Assembly (NCBI RefSeq): GCF_001905505.1
Contig: NZ_LIPG01000003.1
Location: forward strand, 1,178,001 to 1,242,000
Length of the DNA: 64,000 bases
Origin: Streptomyces sp. CB02058
Lineage (GTDB): Bacteria > Actinomycetota > Actinomycetes > Streptomycetales > Streptomycetaceae
Reading direction: 5' to 3'
Shown: positions 16,863 to 25,302 of the stretch, in pieces
How the letters are laid out: each line of letters starts with the position of its first letter
How positions within the stretch are numbered: the first letter of the stretch is position 1
Notes under the pieces: generated by a model
Database searches by the model: none
Told to the model about the DNA's origin: nothing
What the model saw: only the letters and a program-made list of their open reading frames with translations
Program-made: the position numbers and the translations under genes

Positions 16863-18167
16863 CTAGAGGTCCGCCGCGTCCTTCACCGAGCCCAGGTCGA
16901 CGAACTTGAAGCCGGTCGCCTCCCTGCCCTCCTCGTCGCCCGCCGCCGAGGTCTCGTGTCCGTCCTGGACCACCAGCAGACCGCGCGGATAGCGGGAGCC
17001 CAGCGGCTTGTCGAGCACGGCGGCACCGTCGCACTCCTCGCTGCCGTCGAGGTCGGCCGAGACGGCGGTGACCCGGAAGCCGCCCTCGTACTCGTTGTCC
17101 TCGGAGACCTCGCGGTCGTACAGGGCGAAGCTGTTGTCGCCCTGGCCGGACGCGAGGAGGTAGCCGTCACCGCCGGACTCCTGGAGAAGGGTCAGCCCTT
17201 CCACGTCGGCCGCCAGCCGCTTGCCGCCGAAGCCCGGGTCCGTGCCCGGCGCGCACTCCTCGGTCTCCGGGTCGTACGTCCCGGGGACGCCGTACTCCCT
17301 GACCTTGTCCACCAGGACCGGGCGGCCCTTCAGTCCGGCCGGCAGACGCCAGATGCCGACGTCCTCCTGGCCCGCGTAGAGGGTGCCGTTCTCCGGGTCG
17401 ACGACCATGCCCTCGACCTGCGGCAGCTCGCCCGGCTCACCGCACGGCGTCCACGAGGTGCCGTCCGGGAGCCGGAACGACGAGGGAAGGGAGAGCGTGC
17501 GGACGAGGCTGTAGCCCACCGTGCCCGCCGCCGTCGGCCGGAGTTCCAGCAGCGCGAGGTCCGTGGTGTTGCGGCGGCTGACGAGCGCGTACGCGCGCCC
17601 GGTCGACCGGTCCTGCCAGGTGGCGAGCCCGTACACCGTCCGCTGTTCGTTGATCTCGGCCTGGTCCGACGAGAAGACCGGGGCCGCGGCGGGGTCGGTG
17701 ACGTCCTTGAGCGGACCGCCCGGCTGCGAGGGGTCGACGCGGTAGATCCGGAGGCGGTCGTTGCCCCGGTCGCTCACCACGGCGACGTCGGCGCGGCCCG
17801 CCGGGGTGCGGAGCCCGGTGAGCAGGTCGACGTTGTTGAACCGGCCCGGGGCGTCGTCCTCCGAGGCCGCCGCGGGTGCCGGGAGGGACTGGACCAGGGA
17901 CGCGTCCAGGCCGTAGACCCGGAGTCCGCCCTCCTTGGCGGTGGCGACGACCAGGCTGCGGCCGGGGTCGGCGTCGTTGCGCCAGATCGCCGGGTCGTCG
18001 GCGTTGGCGTTGCCGCCCGCCTCGTCGTCGTACAGCGCCGCCGTCTCCGACGTCGCACCGACGGACGGCAGGGACCGCGCGTGGGCTGGGGACAGCGGGG
18101 CGAGGGTGATCAGTGCCGTACCGAGGAGGGCGGTGGCCGCCAGGCGAGGGGAGCGGTGCGTGCGCAC
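16863..18167 (-). CDS. Secreted beta-propeller phytase
   Basis: A 434-aa exported phytase of the calcium-dependent six-bladed propeller type, releasing phosphate from phytic acid outside the cell. A signal peptide of about 30 residues ends PLSPAHARS. Family landmarks follow in order: DDPAIW near the mature N-terminus, VSDRGNDRLRIYRV, EGMVVDPENGTLYAGQEDVGIW, and DVEGLTLLQ, with many acidic residues typical of the calcium sites. A GTG start is preferred since AGGAAG lies six bases upstream. An ATG 11 codons earlier (18200) lacks a ribosome site. It is a single transcription unit after a strong terminator. Confidence 0.88.
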   Translation of the reverse strand: MRTHRSPRLAATALLGTALITLAPLSPAHARSLPSVGATSETAALYDDEAGGNANADDPAIWRNDADPGRSLVVATAKEGGLRVYGLDASLVQSLPAPAAASEDDAPGRFNNVDLLTGLRTPAGRADVAVVSDRGNDRLRIYRVDPSQPGGPLKDVTDPAAAPVFSSDQAEINEQRTVYGLATWQDRSTGRAYALVSRRNTTDLALLELRPTAAGTVGYSLVRTLSLPSSFRLPDGTSWTPCGEPGELPQVEGMVVDPENGTLYAGQEDVGIWRLPAGLKGRPVLVDKVREYGVPGTYDPETEECAPGTDPGFGGKRLAADVEGLTLLQESGGDGYLLASGQGDNSFALYDREVSEDNEYEGGFRVTAVSADLDGSEECDGAAVLDKPLGSRYPRGLLVVQDGHETSAAGDEEGREATGFKFVDLGSVKDAADL

Positions 18168-18287
18168 AGATGCTTCCTGTCGTGAGAGGGACATGTCCAT
18201 GACTCGTCAGGAAGTGTCGGGCGGCGGGGCGGTGCTCCGGTGTCACGCCCATGAGAAGGACGTGGGCGGCAGGTGAATTCGCGGTGT

Positions 18288-18333
18288 CGAGGGCCCGGGT
18301 CCGGTGGCGGCCGCCACCGGACCCGGGCCCTCG
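18288..18333 (-). terminator. 46-bp perfect palindrome, terminator after the DUF305 gene
   Basis: Two 23-base arms are perfectly complementary with no spacer, 15 bases downstream of the DUF305 stop. It should fold as a very stable cruciform/hairpin and isolate the phytase gene. Confidence 0.75.
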
Positions 18334-18347
18334 CGCTCCGGAGGGGA

Positions 18348-19010
18348 TCAGGGCTTCGCGCCCCGGGCCTCCAGCATGTCCGCCATGAGAGTGATCTCGG
18401 ACTCCTGGGCGCGGGCCATGCCCGCTGCCAGGTCCCTGATCTCGTCCGTCCGCGCCGAACCGGCCGCCGCCCGCGCCATGTCGGCGCCCGCGCGGTGGTG
18501 GACGGTCATCAGCCGCAGGAACAGCACCTCGGCGTCCCTGCCCCCGGCCGCGCGCAGCCGGTCCAGCTGGGTGTCGGTGGCCATGCCCGGCATGAGCGCT
18601 CCGTCGTCCGGGGTGGCGGGGTGGCCCATCCACTCCATCGGCGCCCGGTCGGAGCTCTTGGGCCTGTCCCACGACTCCAGCCAGCCCAGCATCATGCCCC
18701 GCTGGTTGGCCTGGGTGTTGATGATGTCGTACGCGAGCCGCCGTACGGCCTCGTCGTCCGTGCGGTCCCGGACGATGAACGCCATCTCCACCGCCTGCTG
18801 GTGGTGGACCGACATGTCCCGGGCGAAGCCCACATCGGCCGAGCTCTCGGCCGGGGCGGCCGAGGAGGTCCCGGAGCCGGATGTCCCCGAGCCGGACGGG
18901 GAGGCCTCCGACGGCCGTACGACCATCAGCAGCACCAGCCCTACCGCCACCACGAACACCACGGCCCCCGCCCACACCAGCGACCGGGAGGAGCGCGCGG
19001 ACGAGGTCAC
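18348..19010 (-). CDS. DUF305 domain exported protein
   Basis: A 220-aa protein anchored by one N-terminal membrane helix (about residues 10-32), followed by a Ser/Gly linker and a DUF305 helical domain. The two His-rich helices that define the family are present: FARDMSVHHQQAVEMA and LRLMTVHHRAGADMA. They are thought to bind metal, and some members respond to copper, but the function is not proved. The GTG start is chosen because it overlaps the stop of the DUF3105 gene by four bases (GTGA). The pair is therefore translated together. Met- and His-rich segments (MGHPATPDDGALMPGMA) suggest metal contact outside the membrane. Confidence 0.82.
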   Translation of the reverse strand: MTSSARSSRSLVWAGAVVFVVAVGLVLLMVVRPSEASPSGSGTSGSGTSSAAPAESSADVGFARDMSVHHQQAVEMAFIVRDRTDDEAVRRLAYDIINTQANQRGMMLGWLESWDRPKSSDRAPMEWMGHPATPDDGALMPGMATDTQLDRLRAAGGRDAEVLFLRLMTVHHRAGADMARAAAGSARTDEIRDLAAGMARAQESEITLMADMLEARGAKP

Positions 19011-19657
19011 TTGGCGATCCCGCCGGAGCACGCGGCGCCCGGCTCAGGGGTCTGCGCGCCCTGGACGTACTTGGTGAAGAACTGTGCGACCCGTGCGTCC
19101 GTGGCGCTCTTCACCGTGAGCTGCTTGCCCCAGGCGCTGAGCATCAGCGGGTCCTTCTGGTCGGCCACGGGGCTCATCAGCGAGTAGGGCGTCTTGGACA
19201 CGCGCTCGGCGAGCGCCTCGACGTCGGCGTCCTTCGCCTTCTCGTTGTACGTGACCCAGACGGCGCCGTGCTCCAGGGAGTGGACGGCGTTCTCGTTCGG
19301 TATCGCCTCGGTGTAGACGTCGGCGTCGCAGTTCATCCAGACCGGGTTGTGGTCACCGCCGACGGGCGGGTTCATCGGGTAGTCGACGGCCTTCTCGACG
19401 TGGTTCTGGGTCAGCTTGTCCCAGGACTTCTCACCGGTGACGGGTGAGGTCCTGGCCTGCTCCTCGGCCTTGTCCTGCTCGTCGGCGGCCGACATCAGAT
19501 AGCCGCCCCCCGCGACGAGGCCGACGAGCACGACGACGGCCGCGGTGATGGTGATGATGCGGCTGCGGCGCTCACGGGCCCGCTCCTTGCGGCGGGCCTC
19601 GTCGAGCTTGGCGCGGCGTGCGGCGGCGGAGCTGTTCTGGTTCTTGGCGGAAGCCAT
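19007..19657 (-). CDS. DUF3105 domain membrane-anchored protein
   Basis: A 216-aa protein with a highly charged cytoplasmic head (residues 1-33), one membrane helix (about 34-56) and an extracellular DUF3105 domain. The domain keeps the conserved stretch NPPVGGDHNPVWMNCDADVY and then ENAVHSLEHGAVWVTY, whose His and Cys residues are invariant-looking. No activity is established. DUF3105 and DUF305 genes are common neighbours in actinobacteria; here they overlap by four bases, so a shared extracytoplasmic role, possibly metal handling, is likely. Confidence 0.82.
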   Translation of the reverse strand: MASAKNQNSSAAARRAKLDEARRKERARERRSRIITITAAVVVLVGLVAGGGYLMSAADEQDKAEEQARTSPVTGEKSWDKLTQNHVEKAVDYPMNPPVGGDHNPVWMNCDADVYTEAIPNENAVHSLEHGAVWVTYNEKAKDADVEALAERVSKTPYSLMSPVADQKDPLMLSAWGKQLTVKSATDARVAQFFTKYVQGAQTPEPGAACSGGIAK

Positions 19658-19775
19658 GTCTCAGGTCCTCGGATTCGGCGGATGGCGTGCGCGGGACGTG
19701 CGCTACGCGGGAAGAGGGCATAGGGACGTGCCGCCTCCGGCGCTCTCACGGCGCGGGAGGGCGGAGGTCCGGCCT

Positions 19776-20207
19776 CTAGATCCGCTGGACCTGAAGACGC
19801 AGATGATCGACGGCGTCCACGCTGTCGTTGCAGGGTCCCCGGATGGGCGCCGCGCCGGCGGGCGGAGCGGTACGGGGCGCGGCCGAGCCGCAGGGCAGCG
19901 CCACGGGAGCGGTGTGCCCGGGCAGGACGACGGCCGACGAGTGGTCCGTCGCGCCGTGACAGGAGCTGCCGACCCCGCGCTCGGCCGGTGAGTCGGCCAC
20001 GACGACGGACACGACCGCCGACGGCACCGGGGTGAAGGCCCGGACCTCGGTCCGGGAGGAGGCGTCGTCGCGGGGCGCGGCGGTGGCGGTGTGCGAGCAG
20101 CAGAGGAACACGGCCAGGAGCATCAGCGCCCAGGCCAGGGCGACGGGCAGGCTGTTCGTGCCCCGTCGCCGTGCGGTCCGCCCGCTCTCTGTGGTCATCG
20201 CCGCCAT
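19776..20207 (-). CDS. Small Cys/Pro-rich single-pass membrane or secreted protein, unknown
   Basis: A 143-aa protein I cannot assign. After an Arg-rich head comes a hydrophobic segment (SLPVALAWALMLLAVFLCC) that is either a signal peptide or an anchor. The outer part is rich in Ala, Pro and Val, with scattered Cys and His (SSCHGATDHS, ALPCGS, GPCNDSVDAVDHL). It precedes the DUF3105/DUF305 pair on the same strand with a gap of about 120 bases and may be part of the same functional set. The start could be either of two ATGs three codons apart. Confidence 0.55.
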   Translation of the reverse strand: MAAMTTESGRTARRRGTNSLPVALAWALMLLAVFLCCSHTATAAPRDDASSRTEVRAFTPVPSAVVSVVVADSPAERGVGSSCHGATDHSSAVVLPGHTAPVALPCGSAAPRTAPPAGAAPIRGPCNDSVDAVDHLRLQVQRI

Positions 20208-20269
20208 CGTAATGGTGTGTGAATGTTCAATGAGTCCAGGCCCACAGCTTGGCAGGATAGTGTGCCGCG

Positions 20270-21142
20270 GTGACGACGCAATCGAACGTACCTGCGGGCT
20301 GGCATCCGGATCCGCACGGCGCACCCCAGCTGCTGCGCTACTGGGACGGTTCCAGGTGGACCGAGCACACCCACCCGGCCCAGACCGCCCAGCCCCAGAC
20401 CGCCCAGCCCCAGGCCGCGGCTCAGCCCCAGGCCGCTCAGGCGCAGGCTCCGGTCCACGCTCAGGCCCCGGTCCAGGCGGCGCAGCCGCAGCCCGTGGTG
20501 CCGCAGCAGCAGTTCGCTCCTCAGCAGGGCGTGCCCGGCACCGGCCCGCTCTTCAGCCAGCAGGTCCTGGTCGTGAACCAGAAGGCCAAGCTGATCGAGC
20601 TCACCAACGAGTACAGCGTCTTCGACCAGCAGGGCAACACCGTCGGTTCGGTCGTCCAGGTCGGCCAGAGCACCGCGCGCAAGGTGCTCAGGTTCGTGTC
20701 CAGCATCGACCAGTACCTCACCCACCGCCTGGAGATCCGCGACGCCTACGGTCAGCCGCAACTGCTGCTGACCCGCCCGGCGAAGTTCATCAAGTCGCGG
20801 GTCGTCGTGCAGCGCCCGGACGGACAGCCCGTCGGCGAGATCGTCCAGCAGAACGCCATCGGCAAGATCAATTTCGCCATGATGGCCGACGGCCGGCAGG
20901 TCGGAGCGATCAAGGCCGAGAACTGGCGCGCCTGGAACTTCGCCATCGTGGACCACAACGACGCCGAGATCGCCCGGATCACCAAGACCTGGGAGGGCCT
21001 GGCGAAGACGATGTTCACCACGGCCGACAACTATGTGCTCCAGATCCACTATCAGCTGCCCGAGCCGCTGCTGAGCCTCGTCGTGGCGACGGCCCTGACT
21101 GTCGACACCGCCCTCAAGCAGGACGCCCGCGGCTTCGGCTGA
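20270..21142 (+). CDS. DUF2510 plus phospholipid-scramblase-like (LURP-one fold) protein
   Basis: A 290-aa cytoplasmic protein in three parts. Residues about 8-34 form a DUF2510 module (PAGWHPDPHG...LRYWDGSRWTEHTH). Residues 36-90 are a Gln/Pro/Ala-rich linker built of short repeats (AQPQA, AQAPVQA). Residues about 95-285 match the tubby/scramblase-like beta-barrel family, with VFDQQGNTVGSV, LEIRDAYGQPQLLL and FAIVDHNDAEIARITKTWEG. DUF2510 is often found on actinobacterial membrane-associated proteins. Lipid binding is plausible but untested. The GTG start is chosen by family length. It diverges from the small membrane protein gene. Confidence 0.78.
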   Translation: MTTQSNVPAGWHPDPHGAPQLLRYWDGSRWTEHTHPAQTAQPQTAQPQAAAQPQAAQAQAPVHAQAPVQAAQPQPVVPQQQFAPQQGVPGTGPLFSQQVLVVNQKAKLIELTNEYSVFDQQGNTVGSVVQVGQSTARKVLRFVSSIDQYLTHRLEIRDAYGQPQLLLTRPAKFIKSRVVVQRPDGQPVGEIVQQNAIGKINFAMMADGRQVGAIKAENWRAWNFAIVDHNDAEIARITKTWEGLAKTMFTTADNYVLQIHYQLPEPLLSLVVATALTVDTALKQDARGFG

Positions 21143-21178
21143 GTCCCGGGGCACGGGGCCGGCACCCGTCGCGCACGC

Positions 21179-21219
21179 GTACGGGGCGGCGCCCGGCTCT
21201 GCCGGACGCCGCCCCGTAC
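21179..21219. terminator. Bidirectional terminator between the scramblase-like gene and pcaL
   Basis: A 13-bp outer stem (GTACGGGGCGGCG and complement) encloses a smaller CCGG stem, in the 80-base gap between convergent genes. Confidence 0.7.
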
Positions 21220-21225
21220 CGGTGT

Positions 21226-22377
21226 CTACTCCGCCTTCTCCGGTTCCGTCCCCGCCATCTCGGAGAGCACCCGCTCCGCCACCGCGAACGCGGAGTTGGC
21301 CGCGGGGACGCCGCAGTAGACCCCTGTCTGCAGGAGCGCCGCGCCGATCTCCCGGGGGCTGAGGCCGTTGCGTACGGCGGCGCGGACATGCATCGCCAGC
21401 TCGCCGTAATGGCCGTGCGCGACCAGGGCGGTCAGCGTGATGAGGCTGCGCTCGCGCCGGGACAGCGTCGGGTCGGTCCAGATCTCGCCCCAGGCGTAGC
21501 GGGAGATGAAGTCCTGGAACGGTGCGGTGAACTCCGAGGTCGCGGCCTGCGCCCGGTCGACGTGCGCATCGCCCAGGACCTCGCGGCGTACGACGGTGCC
21601 GCTGCCGCGCTCCCGGGGCGCGAAGTGGGCGCGCAGCGCCTCCCGCACGGCCGCCGGGCGCTCCGCCGGGGCCAGGTGCGAGGCGTGCGGCAGCTCGGTG
21701 AGCGCCGCGCCCGGGATTCCGTCGGCGATCTCCCGTGCGTGCGCGGGCGGCGTCGCCGGGTCCTCGCGCCCCGCGACGACCAGCGTCGGCGCCCGCACCT
21801 CGGAGAGCGCGTCCCGCAGGTCGAGGTCCGCCAGCGCGTCGCAGCACGCGGCGTAGGCCGAAGGGTCGGTGCCCAGGAGGTCGTCGAGCAGCCGGGGTTC
21901 GGTGAACCCGGGCGTGAACCAGCGGCCCGCCGCGCTCTCCGCGACCTTCCCGAGCCCCTCGGCGCGCACCAGCGCGGCCCGCTCCCGCCAGGGGCCCGGG
22001 TCGCCGAAGTGGGCGGAGGAACAGATGACCGCCAGGCGGTCGACGCGCTCGGGGTGGTGGGCGGCGAGCCAGAGGCCCACCGCGCCGCCCAGCGAGACCC
22101 CGGCGTACGAGAACCGCTCCAGGGACAGCGCGTCGGCGAGCTCCAGCACCAGCGCCCCGAGATCGGCGACGGACGCCCCGGGGCCGATCAGACCGGCGGG
22201 CGAGCCTCCGTGCCCCGGCAGGTCCCACCGCACGATCCGGTGGGCGGCGGAGAGTTCGGGGGCGACCCCGTCCCAGAGGGCGGTGGACGTGCCGAGCGAC
22301 GGGCCGAGCAGGAGCGGGGGAGCGCTCGCCGGACCTTCGGCGTGGTGGTGGAGGAGACGGGCGGGTGTCGTGGTCAT
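21226..22377 (-). CDS. pcaL: Fused 3-oxoadipate enol-lactonase / 4-carboxymuconolactone decarboxylase
   Basis: A 383-aa bifunctional enzyme for the last two steps to 3-oxoadipate. Residues 1-250 are an alpha/beta hydrolase (PcaD) with the nucleophile in GVSLGG (Ser95), a catalytic Asp in AGREDPATP and the His in LPHASHLAP. Residues about 265-375 are the decarboxylase (PcaC), with FISRYAWGEIWTDPTLSRRERS and HVRAAVRNGLSPREI. This fusion is typical of Streptomyces and Rhodococcus PcaL. The start overlaps the pcaB stop by four bases (ATGA). Last gene of the pca operon. Confidence 0.93.
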   Translation of the reverse strand: MTTTPARLLHHHAEGPASAPPLLLGPSLGTSTALWDGVAPELSAAHRIVRWDLPGHGGSPAGLIGPGASVADLGALVLELADALSLERFSYAGVSLGGAVGLWLAAHHPERVDRLAVICSSAHFGDPGPWRERAALVRAEGLGKVAESAAGRWFTPGFTEPRLLDDLLGTDPSAYAACCDALADLDLRDALSEVRAPTLVVAGREDPATPPAHAREIADGIPGAALTELPHASHLAPAERPAAVREALRAHFAPRERGSGTVVRREVLGDAHVDRAQAATSEFTAPFQDFISRYAWGEIWTDPTLSRRERSLITLTALVAHGHYGELAMHVRAAVRNGLSPREIGAALLQTGVYCGVPAANSAFAVAERVLSEMAGTEPEKAE

Positions 22378-23714
22378 CGGCGCTCCAGAGCGCGGTCGGT
22401 GAGGGGCCCGGCGCAGCCGGTGTACCGGGCGGGGTCGGTCAGTTCTTCGAGATCGAGGCCCGCGAAGGCGGGCTCCGCCGCGAGGATCCCGGCGAGGGTT
22501 CCGCCCTCGTCCCGGGAGCGCGCCGCGGCCTCGGTGAGGATCTCCTTGGCGCGTGCGCGGCCCACCCGGGCGGCGGCGACGGCGGCCAGCCGCTCCGAGA
22601 CGACCAGGCCGCCGGTCAGTCCCAGATGTCTCCGCATCGTCCCGGGGAAGACCCGGAGCCCCTCCGCGAGCTCCGCCGCGTCCCGGGCGGCGCCGCCGAC
22701 CAGGCGCAGCAGATCGCGCAGTGGCTCCCATTCGGCGTGCCACGCCCCGGCGGGCCGTTCGTCCTCGGCGACGAGCGAGCCGTAGAGCGTGGCCGCCGCA
22801 CCGGGCGCGCGGCGCGCGGCGGCGGCGATCAGGGTGGCGCGCACCGGGTTGGCCTTGTGCGGCATCGCGGACGAGCCGCCGCCGGAGCCCTCGGCGAGCT
22901 CGGCGATCTCCGTACGGGAGAGCGTGAGCACATCGGCCGCCGTCTTGCCGAGCACGCCCGCGGTGAGGGCGAGCGCGCCGGCCAGGTCGGCGACGGGGGT
23001 GCGCAGGGTGTGCCAGGGCAGCAGCGGTTCGGCCAGGCCCACCTCCCGCGCGTAGGCCGCGACGAGCCCGAGCCCGTCCGTGTACCCACCGGTCCCGGAG
23101 GCGTCCGTGGCGAACGCGGCCAGCGTGCCCGCCGCGCCGCCGAGCTGGGCGGGCAGCGAGTCCCGTACCGCACGCAGCCGGTCCCGCGCGTCCAGCACCG
23201 AGGACCGCCAGCCCGCGGCCTTGAGACCGAAGGTGGTCGGCACGGCGTGCTGCGTCAGGGTGCGGCCGGGCATCGGCGTGTCGCGGTGTTCGGCCGCCAG
23301 CCGCGCCAGCGCGCGGGCGGTCCGGTCCAGGTCGGCCAGGACGAGCGACAGGGTCCGGGACGCGACCAGCATCGCCGCCGTGTCCAGGATGTCCTGGCTG
23401 GTGGCGCCTCGGTGCACGTACGGCCGCGCCTCCTCGTCGACCGCCGCCGACAGCGCGGCGACCAGGGGGATCACCGGATTGCCGCCGGACCGCGCCCGCA
23501 GCGCCAGATCGCGTACGTCGAACCGCTCGGCCTCCGCCGCCCCGGTGACCGCCCGCCCCGCCCCCGCGGGAGCCAGCCCGCAGGCGGACTGGGCCCGTGT
23601 GAGAGCCGCCTCGGCGTCCAGGAGGGCCTGGAGAAAGGCATGGTCGCCGGTGGCGGCCTCGGCCGCGGAGCCGGCCCGCCCGGGGGCGAGAAGGCCGGCG
23701 TCGCTCTCGTGCAT
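22374..23714 (-). CDS. pcaB: 3-carboxy-cis,cis-muconate cycloisomerase
   Basis: A 446-aa member of the fumarase/argininosuccinate lyase superfamily, lactonising 3-carboxymuconate. The superfamily signature GSSAMPHKANP is at about residue 280. HRGATSQDILDTA and RTLTQHAVPTTFG lie at the expected positions for the other two active-site regions. The start at MHESDAGLL shares a base with the pcaG stop (TGATG). The frame extends far upstream but overlaps pcaG. Second to last in the pcaHGBL order. Confidence 0.92.
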   Translation of the reverse strand: MHESDAGLLAPGRAGSAAEAATGDHAFLQALLDAEAALTRAQSACGLAPAGAGRAVTGAAEAERFDVRDLALRARSGGNPVIPLVAALSAAVDEEARPYVHRGATSQDILDTAAMLVASRTLSLVLADLDRTARALARLAAEHRDTPMPGRTLTQHAVPTTFGLKAAGWRSSVLDARDRLRAVRDSLPAQLGGAAGTLAAFATDASGTGGYTDGLGLVAAYAREVGLAEPLLPWHTLRTPVADLAGALALTAGVLGKTAADVLTLSRTEIAELAEGSGGGSSAMPHKANPVRATLIAAAARRAPGAAATLYGSLVAEDERPAGAWHAEWEPLRDLLRLVGGAARDAAELAEGLRVFPGTMRRHLGLTGGLVVSERLAAVAAARVGRARAKEILTEAAARSRDEGGTLAGILAAEPAFAGLDLEELTDPARYTGCAGPLTDRALERR

Positions 23715-24286
23715 CAGCTGAACTCCAGGAAGACCGTCTCGCCGTCGCCCTGGAGACGGATGTCGAAGCGGTAGGTGCGGGGGTCCGTGCGCGTAGCGAT
23801 CAGTGTGGCGCGCCGCTCGGCGTCCAGCGACTCCAGCAGCGTGTCGCCGGCCCCGGCCGCACGGTCCAGCAGGTCGGGGAGGTACACCCGGGTGAAGAGG
23901 TGGTGGACCAGACCGCGGGCGAAGACGGCGGCGCAGATGTAGGGGGCGCCACCCGGCGGCAGGGTGCGCACGACCCAGCGGCCGTCCGCGTCCGTCGGCG
24001 CCCGGCCGAAGCCGGTGAAGTCCACGCCGTTGCGCCCGATCACCTTCCCCGAAGAGGGGTCGTGGCGCAGCGATCCGGGGAGCCCGGTGCGCGATCCGTC
24101 GGGTGCGGGCTGCCAGGTCTCGACGATCGCGTCGGGCACGGGGACGCCCTGGCCGTCGAGGACGTAGCCGTGGACGGTGATCGTGTCGGGGTGGCCCGCC
24201 GGGGCGACCTCGCCGCCGCCGGGGAAGGGCAGGGCGTAACCGTAGAAAGGACCCACGGTCTGGGAGGGAGTCGGGGCGTGGGACAT
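23714..24286 (-). CDS. pcaG: Protocatechuate 3,4-dioxygenase, alpha subunit
   Basis: A 190-aa non-catalytic subunit that pairs with PcaH to make the ring-cleaving enzyme. The N-terminus TPSQTVGPFYGYALPFPGG and the DFTGFGRAPTDADGRWVVRTLPPG segment are diagnostic of intradiol dioxygenase alpha chains. The iron ligands are lacking, as expected for alpha. Start and stop each share one base with the neighbouring pca genes (TGATG), indicating equimolar translation with pcaH. Confidence 0.94.
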   Translation of the reverse strand: MSHAPTPSQTVGPFYGYALPFPGGGEVAPAGHPDTITVHGYVLDGQGVPVPDAIVETWQPAPDGSRTGLPGSLRHDPSSGKVIGRNGVDFTGFGRAPTDADGRWVVRTLPPGGAPYICAAVFARGLVHHLFTRVYLPDLLDRAAGAGDTLLESLDAERRATLIATRTDPRTYRFDIRLQGDGETVFLEFS

Positions 24287-25071
24287 CAGGCGTCGCCTTC
24301 TTCCTCGGTCCAGGTGGCACAGGGGCCGTCGAGGACGATGTCCCAGCGGTAGCCGAGGGACGTCTCGGGAACGGACAGATCGTGGTCGTACGCGGAGACC
24401 AGCCGCTCGCGCGCGGCCTGGTCCGTGACGGAGCGGATCACCGGGTCGTACGGGAGGAGCGGATCACCCGGGAAGTACATCTGGGTGACGAGCCGCTGGC
24501 TGAACGACGTCCCGAACAGCGAGAAGTGGATGTGCGCGGGGCGCCAGGCGTTGGTGTGGTTGCGCCACGGGTAGGCGCCCGGCTTGACGGTCGTGAACGA
24601 GTAGCCGCCGTCGTCATCGGTGAGGCAGCGTCCGAAACCGGTGAAGTTCGGGTCGAGCGGCGCCGGGTGCTGGTCGAGCTGGTGGGCGTACCGTCCCGAG
24701 GCGTTGGCCTGCCACACCTCGACCAGCTGTCCCCGCACGGGCCGGCCGGCCCGGTCCAGCACACGGCCGGTCACGGTGATGCGCTCGCCGAGCGGCTCGC
24801 CGTGGTGCTGTGCGGTGAGGTCGCGGTCCAGCGCGGTCACGTCGGTGACCCCGAACGCCGGCCCGGAGAGCTCGACCGCTTCCGGGTCGCGCAGGGGGAT
24901 GAGCGAGCGGTGCGGGTGGCGGTAGTGGCTGCTGCGGTACGGCGGGTAGTCGCGCGGCGGATGGGAGGCACCCGGCACTGCGGCGGCCTGCGCCTTGGCC
25001 ACCTCCGTGTCGATCTCCTGCTGGGTCAGTCCGTCGGGCAGGGGCTGGGCGGGAAGGTCACGTGCGGTCAT
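24286..25071 (-). CDS. pcaH: Protocatechuate 3,4-dioxygenase, beta subunit
   Basis: A 261-aa catalytic subunit that opens the protocatechuate ring between the two hydroxyls. The non-haem Fe(III) ligands are all visible: Tyr in SGRYAHQ, Tyr in PGAYPWRN, and both His in RPAHIHFS. NFTGFGRCLTDDDGGYSF is the family core. A long N-terminal arm (first ~60 residues) is typical. First gene of the operon here. In S. coelicolor pcaIJF precede pcaH; they are absent at this locus, so CoA transfer and thiolysis must be encoded elsewhere. Confidence 0.95.
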   Translation of the reverse strand: MTARDLPAQPLPDGLTQQEIDTEVAKAQAAAVPGASHPPRDYPPYRSSHYRHPHRSLIPLRDPEAVELSGPAFGVTDVTALDRDLTAQHHGEPLGERITVTGRVLDRAGRPVRGQLVEVWQANASGRYAHQLDQHPAPLDPNFTGFGRCLTDDDGGYSFTTVKPGAYPWRNHTNAWRPAHIHFSLFGTSFSQRLVTQMYFPGDPLLPYDPVIRSVTDQAARERLVSAYDHDLSVPETSLGYRWDIVLDGPCATWTEEEGDA

Positions 25072-25097
25072 GTCACGGCTCCGTGAAAGCGATAATG

Positions 25098-25111
25098 CTC
25101 AGTACACTGAG
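25098..25111. promoter_or_regulatory. PcaV operator 1 (downstream of the pcaH promoter)
   Basis: CTCAGT-AC-ACTGAG is a dyad with 6-bp perfect arms. It lies in the pcaH leader, about 10-25 bases after the predicted transcript start, where a bound repressor would block elongation. Confidence 0.7.
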
Positions 25112-25128
25112 TAAATGCGATGTCCGTG

Positions 25129-25158
25129 AAGCTATCCAGAGGTCGCTGTCACGGTCAA
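25129..25158 (-). promoter_or_regulatory. Predicted pcaH promoter
   Basis: On the minus strand TTGACC and TAGCTT are separated by 18 bases. The two PcaV-type dyads lie on either side. Confidence 0.55.
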
Positions 25159-25162
25159 GACC

Positions 25163-25176
25163 CTCAGTGCACTGTG
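25163..25176. promoter_or_regulatory. PcaV operator 2 (upstream of the pcaH promoter, near pcaV)
   Basis: CTCAGT-GC-ACTGTG differs from operator 1 at only one arm base and at the centre. Its centre is 65 bp away, about six helical turns, which would place two dimers on nearly the same DNA face. Confidence 0.65.
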
Positions 25177-25302
25177 TATCTTCGACATCCAGGCCGGCGG
25201 AGGGTCCGGCCCACAGCGATCCGGGGCCGACGGGGCGCCCGGCCCACGGTGATCCGTCGGCCGGCGACGCCGGCGGCCGACGACCGACAGAGAGGGCGTG
25301 CC

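Noticed and set aside
20195..22228. Long minus-strand frame running through the scramblase-like gene and pcaL
   Set aside because: It crosses a terminator and a convergent gene pair and has no recognisable domain.
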